In this document: in pieces, positions 1 to 8,577 of the stretch
Numbering within the stretch: the stretch's first letter is position 1
Layout: each line of letters starts with the position of its first letter
NCBI RefSeq assembly: GCF_045528445.1
Contig: NZ_JBGQQU010000001.1
Location: 106,525 to 170,524 of the forward strand
DNA: 64,000 bases
Direction of reading: 5' to 3'
DNA from: Desemzia sp045528445
GTDB lineage: Bacteria > Bacillota > Bacilli > Lactobacillales > Carnobacteriaceae
Translations under genes and position numbers: made by a program
Notes under the pieces: model-generated
Databases searched by the model: none
The model's input: only the letters and a program-made list of their open reading frames with translations
What the model was told of the DNA's origin: nothing

Positions 1-127
1 TTCCGTCAACTAAAATACGAACTTTTTGCAAGTTAGCGCCGAAACTTCTTTTTGTTTTGTTTACTGCGTGAGAACGGTTGTTACCGCTTCTTGCTTTACG
101 TCCTGTTACATAACATACTTTTGCCAT
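1..127 (-). CDS. rpmB: 50S ribosomal protein L28 (3' part beyond window)
   Basis: Reading the minus strand from the ATG at 127 gives MAKVCYVTGRKARSGNN, the invariant N-terminus of bL28, a structural protein of the large ribosomal subunit. Forty-two codons are visible and the frame runs off the window's left edge, so roughly the last third is missing. An AAAGGAGG ribosome binding site lies just upstream of the start. The gene is divergent from the yloU-fakA pair, the usual arrangement in Firmicutes. It is partial only because of the window edge; nothing suggests damage. Confidence 0.95.
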   Translation of the reverse strand, partial: MAKVCYVTGRKARSGNNRSHAVNKTKRSFGANLQKVRILVDG

Positions 128-183
128 TTTACTTTCCTCCTTTGCCAATAACTGAAGCAAAGCTTCAATCTTCATACCTAAAC

Positions 184-212
184 AATTTAGCATATCTTTA
201 TCTTATTTGCAA
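184..212 (-). promoter_or_regulatory. rpmB promoter
   Basis: On the minus strand, TTGCAA (212-207), a 17-nt spacer and TAAATT (189-184) form a reasonable sigma-A promoter. It sits about 60 nt upstream of the rpmB start, with no other gene between. Confidence 0.5.
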
Positions 213-396
213 GATAATTCTTTCAAGTATTTTTACTTGACACAATTAATTTACGATTAGCAAAATAGGGAGAAAAATGAGAGAATAGGTCTATAGATAA
301 GCTGGTTTTCGCTTTTATCTTTTATTCTTCAATATGCTATGCTACAATGTAAGGTAGTTATTTATGACTTTTTAAGTCAAGAGGAGGATTTTAAAC

Positions 397-759
397 ATGG
401 CAGTTAAAATCAAAACACAATATGGACTAGTGGATATTTCAAATGAAGTGATTGCTACAGTAGTAGGCGGAGCAGCAACCGAAATTTTCGGGATCGTTGG
501 AATGGCTAGTAAAAATCAAATCCGTGATAATTTAAACGAGATTTTGAAAAAAGAAAATTATTCTAAAGGTGTGATTGTTCGCCAAGAAGATAATGGCGTA
601 GCTGTAGATGTGTATATTATTGTCAGCTATGGGACAAGAATTTCAGAAGTTTGTCGTAATGTACAAGAAAAAGTAAAATACAACTTGGAATCTATGTTAG
701 GTATTTCTGCGAATGCAGTAAATATTTTTGTTCAAGGTGTACGTGTAATACAAGACTAG
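397..759 (+). CDS. yloU: Asp23/Gls24 family protein (YloU type)
   Basis: This 120-residue protein matches the Asp23/Gls24 (DUF322) family, whose members are cytosolic or membrane-associated and linked to cell-envelope homeostasis. It shows the family pattern: a short N-terminal strand region (YGLVDIS), a conserved glycine-rich stretch around residues 24-37 (TVVGGAATEIFGIVGMAS), a central VDVYIIV strand and a C-terminal helix ending in VNIFVQGV. There is no signal peptide. AGGAGG precedes the ATG at good spacing. It lies 57 bp upstream of fakA and is probably co-transcribed with it, as in most Firmicutes. Its exact biochemical role is not established. Confidence 0.9.
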   Translation: MAVKIKTQYGLVDISNEVIATVVGGAATEIFGIVGMASKNQIRDNLNEILKKENYSKGVIVRQEDNGVAVDVYIIVSYGTRISEVCRNVQEKVKYNLESMLGISANAVNIFVQGVRVIQD

Positions 760-816
760 AAATAGAAGGTTAATGTCACCGTTTCTTGACGTAGTGACAT
801 AAGGAGGAAATTAACG

Positions 817-2484
817 GTGAAAGTTGAAAATATTGAAGCGAAACAGTTCCGTTTAATGGTAGCTAGTGGAGCAAAACGATTAGAAAAAAATGCAGAATAC
901 GTGAATTCTTTAAACGTATTCCCAGTGCCGGATGGCGATACTGGAACAAACATGAACTTATCCATGACAAGCGGAGCAAAAGCGGTAACGTCAAATCATT
1001 CGGATCATGTCGGAGAATTGGCTGGAGCATTAGCTAAAGGACTTTTAATGGGAGCCAGAGGAAACTCTGGAGTTATTTTGTCTCAACTATTTAGAGGATT
1101 TGGTAAAGCTTTAGATGGGAAAGAAACGATCAATGCAACTGATTTAGCGAGTGCCTTTACAAGAGGAGTTGAAATTGCGTATAAAGCTGTAATGAAACCT
1201 GTTGAAGGAACAATCTTAACAGTGGCCCGTGAGTCTGCAAAAGCTGGTGAGAAAAAAGCTGAGCAAACTACCGATACGATCGAGGTCATGGAAACTGTCT
1301 TGTCTTCTGCTAAAAAATCTTTGGCTAAAACACCGGATTTACTACCTGTCTTAAAAGAAGTAGGCGTTGTGGATAGTGGCGGACAAGGACTAGTTTATGT
1401 TTTTGAAGGCTTTTTAGAAGCATTATCTGGTAAAGTCGTTGAAGAAGAAGTATATCAACCTACTGAAAGTGAAATGACAGATATGATCAATGCTGAACAC
1501 CACAGGGGAGTTCACAATCATATCGCAACGGAAGATATTCAATATGGTTACTGTACTGAGATCATGGTTCATATTGGAAAAGGAGAAACTGTCGATAGTG
1601 AATTTGATTACGATACTTTCCGCAATCATTTGAGCGAAATCGGTGATTCTTTACTAGTTGTCAATGATGATGAGATTATTAAAGTTCATGTGCATACTGA
1701 AAAACCAGGTGAAGTGATGAATTATGGTCAAAAATTTGGTTCACTGGTCAAAATCAAAGTAGACAATATGCGTGAACAACATGACGCATTGATGGACAAT
1801 GATCAGCCTGCTAAACCGACTAAAAAAGTTCCTTACGGTATTATTGCTGTAGCAGCTGGTGAAGGTATCCAAGACCTATTCAAAAGTTTAGGGGCTAATT
1901 ACATCATCAATGGCGGACAAACAATGAACCCTAGTACAGAGGATATTTTAAAAGCGATTGATGCAGTAAATGCAGAACAAGTTTTGGTGTTGCCAAACAA
2001 TAAAAATATCTTTATGGCTGCAGAACAAGCTGCTCAAGAGAGTGAGATTCCTGTAGCTGTGATTCCAAGTCGTACGATTTCTCAAGGAATGACTTCTATG
2101 TTGGCCTTTAATGAGCAAAATGATTTAGAGACTAACAAAGCAGAAATGAGCAGTGAGTTGGAAAATGTCATCAGTGGACAAGTTACTAACGCTGTACGTG
2201 ACACTGAAATCAACGGTGTTAAGATCAAAAAAGATGACTTTATGGGACTTGTAGACGGAGATATTGTTTTGTCTAAAGAAAAGCGTAAAGAGGCTGCTAT
2301 TGAAACGTTACAACAAATGCTTACCGAAGATAGCGAAATTGTAACGATTCTTTTAGGTGAAGGTGTGCCGCAAAAAGAAGCTGAAGAAATTGCGTCAGAA
2401 ATTGAAGCTCAATTCTCAGATATAGAAGTTGAAATTCATGAAGGTAAACAGCCTGTTTATCCTTACCTTCTTTCTGTAGAATAA
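817..2484 (+). CDS. fakA: fatty acid kinase catalytic subunit FakA (DhaL/DegV-type)
   Basis: FakA phosphorylates fatty acids bound to its partner FakB (a DegV-family protein, not seen here), giving acyl-phosphate for PlsX and PlsY. The N-terminal ~200 residues are a DhaL-type kinase domain with the metal- and ATP-binding PVPDGDTGTNM motif near residues 37-47 and the SGGQG loop near 187-191. The remaining ~350 residues are the middle and C-terminal domains typical of the YloV/FakA family. At 555 residues it has the usual length. Translation starts at GTG, eight bases after AAGGAGG. A 7-bp hairpin (ATGTCAC/GTGACAT, 772-801) sits directly before the ribosome binding site. A terminator follows the stop codon. 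Confidence 0.93.
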   Translation: MKVENIEAKQFRLMVASGAKRLEKNAEYVNSLNVFPVPDGDTGTNMNLSMTSGAKAVTSNHSDHVGELAGALAKGLLMGARGNSGVILSQLFRGFGKALDGKETINATDLASAFTRGVEIAYKAVMKPVEGTILTVARESAKAGEKKAEQTTDTIEVMETVLSSAKKSLAKTPDLLPVLKEVGVVDSGGQGLVYVFEGFLEALSGKVVEEEVYQPTESEMTDMINAEHHRGVHNHIATEDIQYGYCTEIMVHIGKGETVDSEFDYDTFRNHLSEIGDSLLVVNDDEIIKVHVHTEKPGEVMNYGQKFGSLVKIKVDNMREQHDALMDNDQPAKPTKKVPYGIIAVAAGEGIQDLFKSLGANYIINGGQTMNPSTEDILKAIDAVNAEQVLVLPNNKNIFMAAEQAAQESEIPVAVIPSRTISQGMTSMLAFNEQNDLETNKAEMSSELENVISGQVTNAVRDTEINGVKIKKDDFMGLVDGDIVLSKEKRKEAAIETLQQMLTEDSEIVTILLGEGVPQKEAEEIASEIEAQFSDIEVEIHEGKQPVYPYLLSVE

Positions 2485-2486
2485 AA

Positions 2487-2545
2487 TCAAGAGTAGACAA
2501 AAATAAATCGATTTTCTATTTTATTTCTGTCTACTTTTGATTGAT
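2487..2545 (+). terminator. terminator after fakA
   Basis: TCAAGAGTAGACA (2487-2499) pairs with TGTCTACTTTTGA (2528-2540), extended inward by AAATAAAT/ATTTTATTT. The tract after the stem is only mildly T-rich. Confidence 0.6.
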
Positions 2546-2587
2546 TTAATTCAGTCAGGAAGCATGATAAAGCACTACATAGAGAAA

Positions 2588-2793
2588 GAGGATGAAAAAC
2601 ACCTAAAACTACACAAGTATTATTCATCCTCTGATTGCTACTGTTGGTTTTTAAAACTCAACTCAACTAAACAGTATGATGTGTAGTATAAAAGGAGCTT
2701 GGATTCTATCCCGGCTCCTTTTATAGATATTACCTAATGAAAGGAGGCTTGAGACAATCTGAAGAAAAGTGATTTTTTCATCCTTAGATTGTC
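2588..2793 (+). promoter_or_regulatory. recG leader: promoter, attenuator-like hairpin and SD-proximal hairpin
   Basis: This gene-free stretch contains a 9-bp hairpin (GAGGATGAA 2588-2596 with TTCATCCTC 2623-2631), a possible -10 TATGAT (2675-2680), and a terminator-like hairpin (AAAAGGAGC 2690-2698 with GCTCCTTTT 2714-2722). AAAGGAGG follows at 2740-2747. A further hairpin (GACAATC.. 2753-2763 with ..GATTGTC 2783-2793) stands between that SD and the recG ATG. The order promoter, terminator-like stem, SD and hairpin suggests control of recG, but this is inference from sequence alone. Confidence 0.4.
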
Positions 2794-2797
2794 AGAT

Positions 2798-4849
2798 ATG
2801 ATGGAAAAAACAATCTATGACTCTGTCTCGGTACTTCAACATGTGGGGGAGAAAAGAGTAGAAGCCTTACAAGATTTAGGAATCCATACTATTGCTGATT
2901 TGCTCAATCATTTTCCGTTTCGATATGAAGATATTCAAGTAAAGGATCTCTTTGAGCTGGTCGATCAAGAAAAGACAAGTCTAAGAGGAGAAGTTCTTGC
3001 GGATGCAGTTGTTTCTCGCTTTGGTTACAAAAAAAGTCGGTTGTCTTTTCGCATGAAAATCGACCATGCAGTTGTTGTAGTGACTTTTTTTAATCAGCCC
3101 TATTTGGCAAATCAAATAGTCGCTGGAAACGAAATAACCGTTTATGGGAAATGGGATGACAAACGAAAAAGTTTATCTGGAATCAAAATAGTCGGACAGT
3201 CCTCTGCTCAAGAAGATTCGGATTTCGAATCCGTTTATCATGTCAATAAAAAGATCCGGCAGAAAACCCTTATGAATCTAGTAAAGCAAGCCTACGAAGA
3301 ATATAAAGATGTGATCCCTGAAAATATTCCTCAAGAATTGCGGCAAAAATATCGGTTGATCTCACATAAAGAAGCCATTTATGCGATGCATTTTCCTGTT
3401 TCGCCCGAACAAACAAAGCAAGCACGTCGAGAAGTGGTCTTTGACGAATTTTTGGTTTACCAAACAAAAATGCAGCTCCTAAGAAAAAAACAGAAAAAAA
3501 CGGGTTATGGTACAGCGATCGATTACGATATCCATCGGTTGAAACAGTTTATTGCTACCCTTCCGTTTGAATTGACCAATGCTCAAAAAAGAGTCGTTAA
3601 TGAAATCTGTAAAGACTTAAAACAGCCCGTTCATATGCATCGTTTATTACAAGGAGATGTAGGAAGCGGAAAGACTTTAGTAGCGGTCATTGCTATCTAT
3701 GCGGCTGCTACTGCCGGATTTCAATCGGCTTTAATGGTACCGACGACGATTCTGGCTGAACAACATATGAAAAGCTTGAACAGCTTATTTGATCCATTGG
3801 AAATCAAAACAGCGCTTTTGACGGGTTCGACAACAGCAAAAGAAAAACGGATTATTGAAGAGCAATTGCGTACGGGTGAAATAGATGTGATTGTTGGTAC
3901 GCACGCGCTGATTCAAGATAATGTTGAATTCGCCCGTCTGGGAATAGTGATTACCGATGAACAACACCGCTTTGGAGTCAATCAAAGAAAAAAATTGCGT
4001 AGTAAAGGAATCGAACCAGATGTGCTGTTTATGACGGCAACCCCTATTCCAAGAACACTAGCCATCACGGCCTTTGGAGAAATGGATGTTTCTATCATTG
4101 ACGAAATGCCCGCTGGACGAAAGCCGATTCAGACTACTTGGGTAAAACCAAAACAATTTGAACATACATTGGAGTTCATTGAAAGACAATTGAATATTGG
4201 TTCGCAAGCTTATGTGATTTGTCCGTTAATTGAAGAATCTGAAAGTTTAGACGTGAAAAATGCTACAGAAGTTTACCGCAAACTGTCACAGTTTTACGAG
4301 GGTAAATACAAAGTGGGATTATTGCATGGTCAAATGAAGCCGGCTGAAAAAGAAGCTGTCATGCATTTGTTTCAACAAAATGAAGTGCAAGTCTTAGTTT
4401 CTACAACGGTTATTGAGGTAGGAGTAGATGTACCTAATGCTACTACTATGGTGATTTATGATGCTGACCGTTTTGGTTTGGCTCAACTGCACCAGCTTAG
4501 AGGTCGAGTAGGAAGAGGAGACAAAGCATCTTATTGTATTCTTGTTTCTGACCCTAAAGGTGATGCTGGAATAGAACGCATGAAAATAATGACCGAAACA
4601 AATAATGGTTTTATCTTGAGTGAAAAAGATTTAGAATTAAGAGGTCCAGGTGATGTGTTTGGAAATAAACAATCAGGAATACCAGACTTTAAAATAGGAG
4701 ATATTGTGAACGATTTTGCAGCCTTGGAAACGGCACGTTTAGATGCAGCAGAGTTGGTCCAACGCTCTGATTTTTATACTCATCCGGATTTTGCAGCATT
4801 AAGAAAAGCAATAGAGATGGAATCGGTGGATTCTGACACTTTTTATTAA
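2798..4849 (+). CDS. recG: ATP-dependent DNA helicase RecG
   Basis: RecG remodels stalled replication forks and branch-migrates Holliday junctions. The N-terminal wedge/OB region (about residues 60-150) precedes a superfamily 2 motor with Walker A GDVGSGKT (near residue 285), the DEQHRFG box (DExH), FMTATPIPRT and the motif VI region QLRGRVGRG. Length from the ATG at 2798 is 683 residues, normal for the family. An in-frame TTG at 2789 would add three residues, but it lies within the 3' arm of a hairpin. The only good Shine-Dalgarno sequence (2740-2747) is brought to about 9 nt from this ATG if the intervening hairpin folds. plsX follows after 59 bp, the usual Firmicutes order. Confidence 0.93.
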   Translation: MMEKTIYDSVSVLQHVGEKRVEALQDLGIHTIADLLNHFPFRYEDIQVKDLFELVDQEKTSLRGEVLADAVVSRFGYKKSRLSFRMKIDHAVVVVTFFNQPYLANQIVAGNEITVYGKWDDKRKSLSGIKIVGQSSAQEDSDFESVYHVNKKIRQKTLMNLVKQAYEEYKDVIPENIPQELRQKYRLISHKEAIYAMHFPVSPEQTKQARREVVFDEFLVYQTKMQLLRKKQKKTGYGTAIDYDIHRLKQFIATLPFELTNAQKRVVNEICKDLKQPVHMHRLLQGDVGSGKTLVAVIAIYAAATAGFQSALMVPTTILAEQHMKSLNSLFDPLEIKTALLTGSTTAKEKRIIEEQLRTGEIDVIVGTHALIQDNVEFARLGIVITDEQHRFGVNQRKKLRSKGIEPDVLFMTATPIPRTLAITAFGEMDVSIIDEMPAGRKPIQTTWVKPKQFEHTLEFIERQLNIGSQAYVICPLIEESESLDVKNATEVYRKLSQFYEGKYKVGLLHGQMKPAEKEAVMHLFQQNEVQVLVSTTVIEVGVDVPNATTMVIYDADRFGLAQLHQLRGRVGRGDKASYCILVSDPKGDAGIERMKIMTETNNGFILSEKDLELRGPGDVFGNKQSGIPDFKIGDIVNDFAALETARLDAAELVQRSDFYTHPDFAALRKAIEMESVDSDTFY

Positions 4850-4908
4850 CTAAGAATGTTAAATAGAAGCTGATGAAGTGGAATCAGCCTAAGAGGAGGA
4901 AAAGTAAC

Positions 4909-5931
4909 ATGAGAATTGCAGTAGATGCAATGGGCGGCGATAATGCGCCAAGAGCAATCGTGGAAGGGGTAGTGCTGGCTGCTCAAGAATTTAAGGATAT
5001 CGAGTTTCAGTTGTATGGAAAAGAAAGTGCGATACGTGAATATCTGATTAATGAAACAAACATTACTATTATTCACACGGATGAAAAAATCAATAGTGAA
5101 GATGACCCCGTACGTTCAGTACGTAGAAAAAAAGAGGCTTCGATGGTATTGGCTGCCAAAGCTGTTAAAGAAGGCCGGGCAGATGCTTTATTCTCAGCTG
5201 GTAATACCGGAGCTCTACTAGCTTCGGGTTTATTAGTAGTAGGGAGAATAAAAGGGATCGATCGTCCAGGATTGATGGTTACATTGCCTGCTCTTGGCGG
5301 CGGGATTGATGCGTTCAATATGATGGATGTTGGAGCAAATGCGGACAGCAAGCCGGAAAATTTGAATCAGTTTGCAACACTTGGAAGCTATTATGCTCAT
5401 TTTGTACGTGGAATCGACAAACCAAGAGTCGGTTTGTTAAACAATGGGACAGAAGAAAATAAAGGGAATGAACTGAGTAAACAGGCCTATGCATTATTAA
5501 AAGAAAACAAAGACATTCACTTTATTGGAAATGTTGAAGCACGCGATTTGTTGAACGGTGTAGCTGATGTAGTGGTGGTAGACGGCTTTACGGGGAATGC
5601 TGTGTTGAAAACTGTGGAAGGAACAGCACTGAGCATGATGAAATTAATTAAAAAATCCATCATGGAAAATGGAACCAAAGCTAAATTAGGCGGAATGCTG
5701 TTAAAAGATAGCTTAGCCAATCTGAAAGATGTCTTGGATTATTCCAAACATGGGGGTGGAGTTCTGTTTGGATTGAAAGCTCCCGTTGTAAAAACACATG
5801 GCTCTACAGAAAAGGAAGCTGTATATTATACCATCAAGCAGATTCGTGAAATGTTGTCTTCAAACGTTATGGAAGATTTAGTGACTACTTTTGAAGCAAA
5901 AAATGAAGCTGAAAAAAGCATAGAGGAATAA
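4909..5931 (+). CDS. plsX: phosphate acyltransferase PlsX
   Basis: PlsX interconverts acyl-ACP and acyl-phosphate at the membrane surface, supplying PlsY in phosphatidic acid synthesis. The 340-residue protein begins MRIAVDAMGGDNAP, the family signature, and carries SAGNTGALLA and DVGANADSKPENL. The ATG at 4909 is chosen because AGAGGAGG lies at proper spacing and the signature starts there; an in-frame upstream start at 4873 would add a non-conserved tail. It lies between recG and acpP, the standard arrangement. Functionally it links the FakA product acyl-phosphate with the ACP encoded next. Confidence 0.95.
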   Translation: MRIAVDAMGGDNAPRAIVEGVVLAAQEFKDIEFQLYGKESAIREYLINETNITIIHTDEKINSEDDPVRSVRRKKEASMVLAAKAVKEGRADALFSAGNTGALLASGLLVVGRIKGIDRPGLMVTLPALGGGIDAFNMMDVGANADSKPENLNQFATLGSYYAHFVRGIDKPRVGLLNNGTEENKGNELSKQAYALLKENKDIHFIGNVEARDLLNGVADVVVVDGFTGNAVLKTVEGTALSMMKLIKKSIMENGTKAKLGGMLLKDSLANLKDVLDYSKHGGGVLFGLKAPVVKTHGSTEKEAVYYTIKQIREMLSSNVMEDLVTTFEAKNEAEKSIEE

Positions 5932-6061
5932 AATCCCTAAAGACAAAAAGAACGTTTTCTAAAAAAAGATAGACATGTTTTAGGAATAAAGTTAAAATAG
6001 TAAAGGATAAAGTTAGAATACTATAGTCATAGACTGTAAATGAGGGTTGGAGGTGTATTGA

Positions 6062-6304
6062 TTGTCTAACGAAGAAACCTTTGAAATGGTAAAGAAAATT
6101 ATTGTAGAACGATTTGGTATTGATGAAGACCGCGTAACGGCAGAAATGACGTTCAAAGATGATTTGGGAGCTGATTCATTGGATATTGTGGAATTAGTGA
6201 TGGAGATGGAAGATGTTTTCGGAACTGAAATATCAGATGAAGATGCTGAACAAATAACCACAGTTGGAAATGCTGTTACTTATATCGCAAATAACCGTAA
6301 ATAA
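6062..6304 (+). CDS. acpP: acyl carrier protein
   Basis: This 80-residue acidic protein carries acyl chains on a 4'-phosphopantetheine arm during fatty acid synthesis. The attachment site is Ser39 in the GADSLD motif, followed by the recognition helix IVELVMEMEDVF. The start is TTG at 6062, eight bases after GGAGG; no ATG or GTG is available in this frame upstream, so the weak start appears genuine. It is separated from plsX by 130 bp, which may hold its own promoter. A strong terminator follows, so it is cut off from the opp operon downstream. Confidence 0.95.
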   Translation: MSNEETFEMVKKIIVERFGIDEDRVTAEMTFKDDLGADSLDIVELVMEMEDVFGTEISDEDAEQITTVGNAVTYIANNRK

Positions 6305-6321
6305 TTATAAATGAACAGACG

Positions 6322-6351
6322 ATGAACCAGAAAAAAATTTCTGGTTCATTT
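6322..6351 (+). terminator. terminator after acpP
   Basis: ATGAACCAGAAA pairs with TTTCTGGTTCAT, with a short A loop and a following TTTTG. Confidence 0.8.
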
Positions 6352-6378
6352 TGTATAATATCAGCTTTTGGTAAATTA

Positions 6379-6422
6379 GAAGCTTGAATTATAGGAAGCT
6401 TGAATTATAAGAAGCTTGAATT
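6379..6422 (+). repeat. three tandem 16-bp repeats upstream of opp
   Basis: GAAGCTTGAATTATAG (6379-6394), GAAGCTTGAATTATAA (6395-6410) and a shorter third copy starting at 6411 stand head to tail. They lie between the acpP terminator and the opp promoter. The repeated unit contains the palindrome AAGCTT. Confidence 0.85.
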
Positions 6423-6487
6423 TGCAAATGAAATGCTCATATTTTATATTTTAAAGACATTTTTATGATAAAATGATTAAAAAACTA

Positions 6488-6516
6488 TTGCAATGTAAGT
6501 TTTCGCTGTGTATAAT
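6488..6516 (+). promoter_or_regulatory. opp operon promoter
   Basis: TTGCAA (6488-6493), a 17-nt spacer and a perfect TATAAT (6511-6516) form a strong sigma-A promoter about 90 nt upstream of oppD. The rest of the 6352-6602 gap is AT-rich and shows only the tandem repeats. Confidence 0.75.
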
Positions 6517-6602
6517 TCAATTATGTTATTAAATTAGTTATTATGCAAGTTTAATACTTTTCTCATATTTGATGGGATGTAATGTTTTTAGGAGGTATAA
6601 TT

Positions 6603-7616
6603 TTGGCCGTAGAACGTTCTTTATTAGAAATCAATCATTTAGAAACCGCGTTTAGAATTAATGATCAATATTACAATGCCGTTGATGATGTTTCATTAAC
6701 ATTAGAAAATAATGAGATCTTAGCGATCGTTGGAGAATCGGGTAGTGGGAAAAGTACGTTAGCTACCTCCATTGTTGGACTTCACGATCCACTAAATACT
6801 CAGATCAAAGGGGAAGCGCTATACAAAGATTTGAATTTATTAAATTTAAATGAACAATTGTATAATCGCATCCGCGGAAATGATATCGGGATGATTTTCC
6901 AAGATCCCCTGGGGTCACTAAATCCTTTGATGACCATCCATGATCAAATTGCTGAGGCGTTGATCTATCATACTAAATTAGATAGTGAAGCCCGAACAAA
7001 TCGTGTTTTAGAATTGCTGAATCAAGTTGGTATCCCAAATCCGCCACGCGTGATGAAACAATACCCTCACGAATTATCGGGTGGAATGAGACAACGGGTA
7101 GTGATCGCGATTGCGTTATCATGTAAACCGCCGATCATTATCGCTGATGAGCCAACTACAGCTTTGGATGTGACCATCCAAGCACAAATCTTAGATTTAT
7201 TAAAAGACTTGCAAGAAGAAACCGGAACTGGAATCATCCTGATCACTCATGACTTAGGTGTTGTGGCTGAAATGGCTGACCGTGTGGCTGTAATGTATGC
7301 AGGGGAAATCGTTGAAGAAGCTACTGCACTGGAACTGTTTGAAAATCCAATGCATCCTTATACGCGTTCTTTACTAAATTCAATGCCGCAAAACAGCGAT
7401 GAATTAGAAGATGAGAACAAAGAATTGCATGTAATTCAAGGAACGGTACCTTCACTTTCTAAAATGAAACGTACAGGATGTCGATTTGCTCCGCGTATTC
7501 CGTGGATCGCAGATGAAGAACATGAAGAAAATCCTACCTTGCATGAAGTAGCACCAAATCATTTTGTCAGATGTACTTGCTACAAACATTTCCATTTTGA
7601 AGGGGAGGATGAGTAG
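6603..7616 (+). CDS. oppD: oligopeptide ABC transporter ATP-binding protein OppD
   Basis: This is the first ATPase of a peptide importer; it hydrolyses ATP on the cytosolic face with OppF to drive uptake of peptides captured by OppA. It shows Walker A GESGSGKST (near residue 44), the LSGGMRQR signature, Walker B IIADEPTTALD and the H-loop ITHDLG. The C-terminal oligopeptide/dipeptide extension contains a Cys-containing RTGCRFAPR segment. The TTG at 6603 is preferred over the in-frame ATG at 6582 because the AGGAGG at 6590-6595 would lie inside the longer version. It is 337 residues long. First gene of the oppDFBCA operon. Confidence 0.93.
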   Translation: MAVERSLLEINHLETAFRINDQYYNAVDDVSLTLENNEILAIVGESGSGKSTLATSIVGLHDPLNTQIKGEALYKDLNLLNLNEQLYNRIRGNDIGMIFQDPLGSLNPLMTIHDQIAEALIYHTKLDSEARTNRVLELLNQVGIPNPPRVMKQYPHELSGGMRQRVVIAIALSCKPPIIIADEPTTALDVTIQAQILDLLKDLQEETGTGIILITHDLGVVAEMADRVAVMYAGEIVEEATALELFENPMHPYTRSLLNSMPQNSDELEDENKELHVIQGTVPSLSKMKRTGCRFAPRIPWIADEEHEENPTLHEVAPNHFVRCTCYKHFHFEGEDE

Positions 7617-7617
7617 C

Positions 7618-8577
7618 ATGGGGTTTATTGAAATTAAAGATTTAAAAGTACATTATCCAATACGCGGCGGTTTTTTTAATACGATCCAAGATCACGTACG
7701 TGCAGTGGACGGTGTTTCTTTTGAAATAGAAACTGGGAAAACATATGGCCTTGTCGGAGAATCCGGTTCTGGAAAAACGACTATTGGAAAATCCATTATT
7801 GGATTAGAAAAGATTACTTCTGGTCAAGTATTTTATGATGGAGAAGATGTCACCAATAAAGCTAGAAAGCGATCTGGAAAGTATGAAGAATACAACCGTG
7901 AAGTTCAAATGATCTTCCAAGATTCTGCTTCTTCTTCTAATCCAAAGAAACGTATTATTGATGTGATTGCAGAACCTATCCGCAACTTTACTAAATTGAC
8001 TCCAGGAGAAGAGAAAAAACGAATCCTTGAGTTGTTAGATATTGTCGGTATGCCGGAAGATGCGCTGTATAAATACCCGCATGAATTTTCAGGTGGTCAA
8101 CGCCAACGTATCGGTGTTGCGCGAGCAGTTGCTTGTCAGCCTAAATTGATCATTGCAGATGAACCTACGTCAGCGTTGGACTTGTCTGTTCAAGCTCAAG
8201 TATTGAACTTTATGCGCAACATCCAAGATCAATATCAATTAAGTTACTTATTTATTTCACATGACTTGGGTGTTGTAAAACACATGTCTGATGACATTGC
8301 TATTATGCACAGAGGAAGATTTGTTGAAGTAGGAAGTAAAAATGAAATCTTCAACAATCCTCAACACATTTACACGAAACGTTTACTATCTGCGATTCCG
8401 GATATCAATCCCAGAGGTCGTGAAGAGCATAAAGCCATTCGAAAAGCAGTGGAGAAAGAATACACTGAATCTGAAAGTCACTATTATGACGAAAACAATC
8501 GTGTATATGATTTGAAATCTCTGACAGACACTCATCTTGTCGCGTTGAAACCAGACGATAAAGGAGGAGATTTCTAA
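7618..8577 (+). CDS. oppF: oligopeptide ABC transporter ATP-binding protein OppF
   Basis: This is the second ATPase of the Opp importer (319 residues). Walker A is GESGSGKTT, the signature is FSGGQRQRIG, Walker B is LIIADEPTSALD and the switch His follows in FISHDLG. The ATG at 7618 follows the oppD stop by one base and has GGGGAGGATGAG upstream; longer in-frame starts would overlap oppD heavily. The C-terminal tail has the family motif around the PHEFSGG/PDINPRG segments. Translational coupling to oppD and a one-base overlap with oppB indicate a tightly assembled complex. Confidence 0.93.
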   Translation: MGFIEIKDLKVHYPIRGGFFNTIQDHVRAVDGVSFEIETGKTYGLVGESGSGKTTIGKSIIGLEKITSGQVFYDGEDVTNKARKRSGKYEEYNREVQMIFQDSASSSNPKKRIIDVIAEPIRNFTKLTPGEEKKRILELLDIVGMPEDALYKYPHEFSGGQRQRIGVARAVACQPKLIIADEPTSALDLSVQAQVLNFMRNIQDQYQLSYLFISHDLGVVKHMSDDIAIMHRGRFVEVGSKNEIFNNPQHIYTKRLLSAIPDINPRGREEHKAIRKAVEKEYTESESHYYDENNRVYDLKSLTDTHLVALKPDDKGGDF

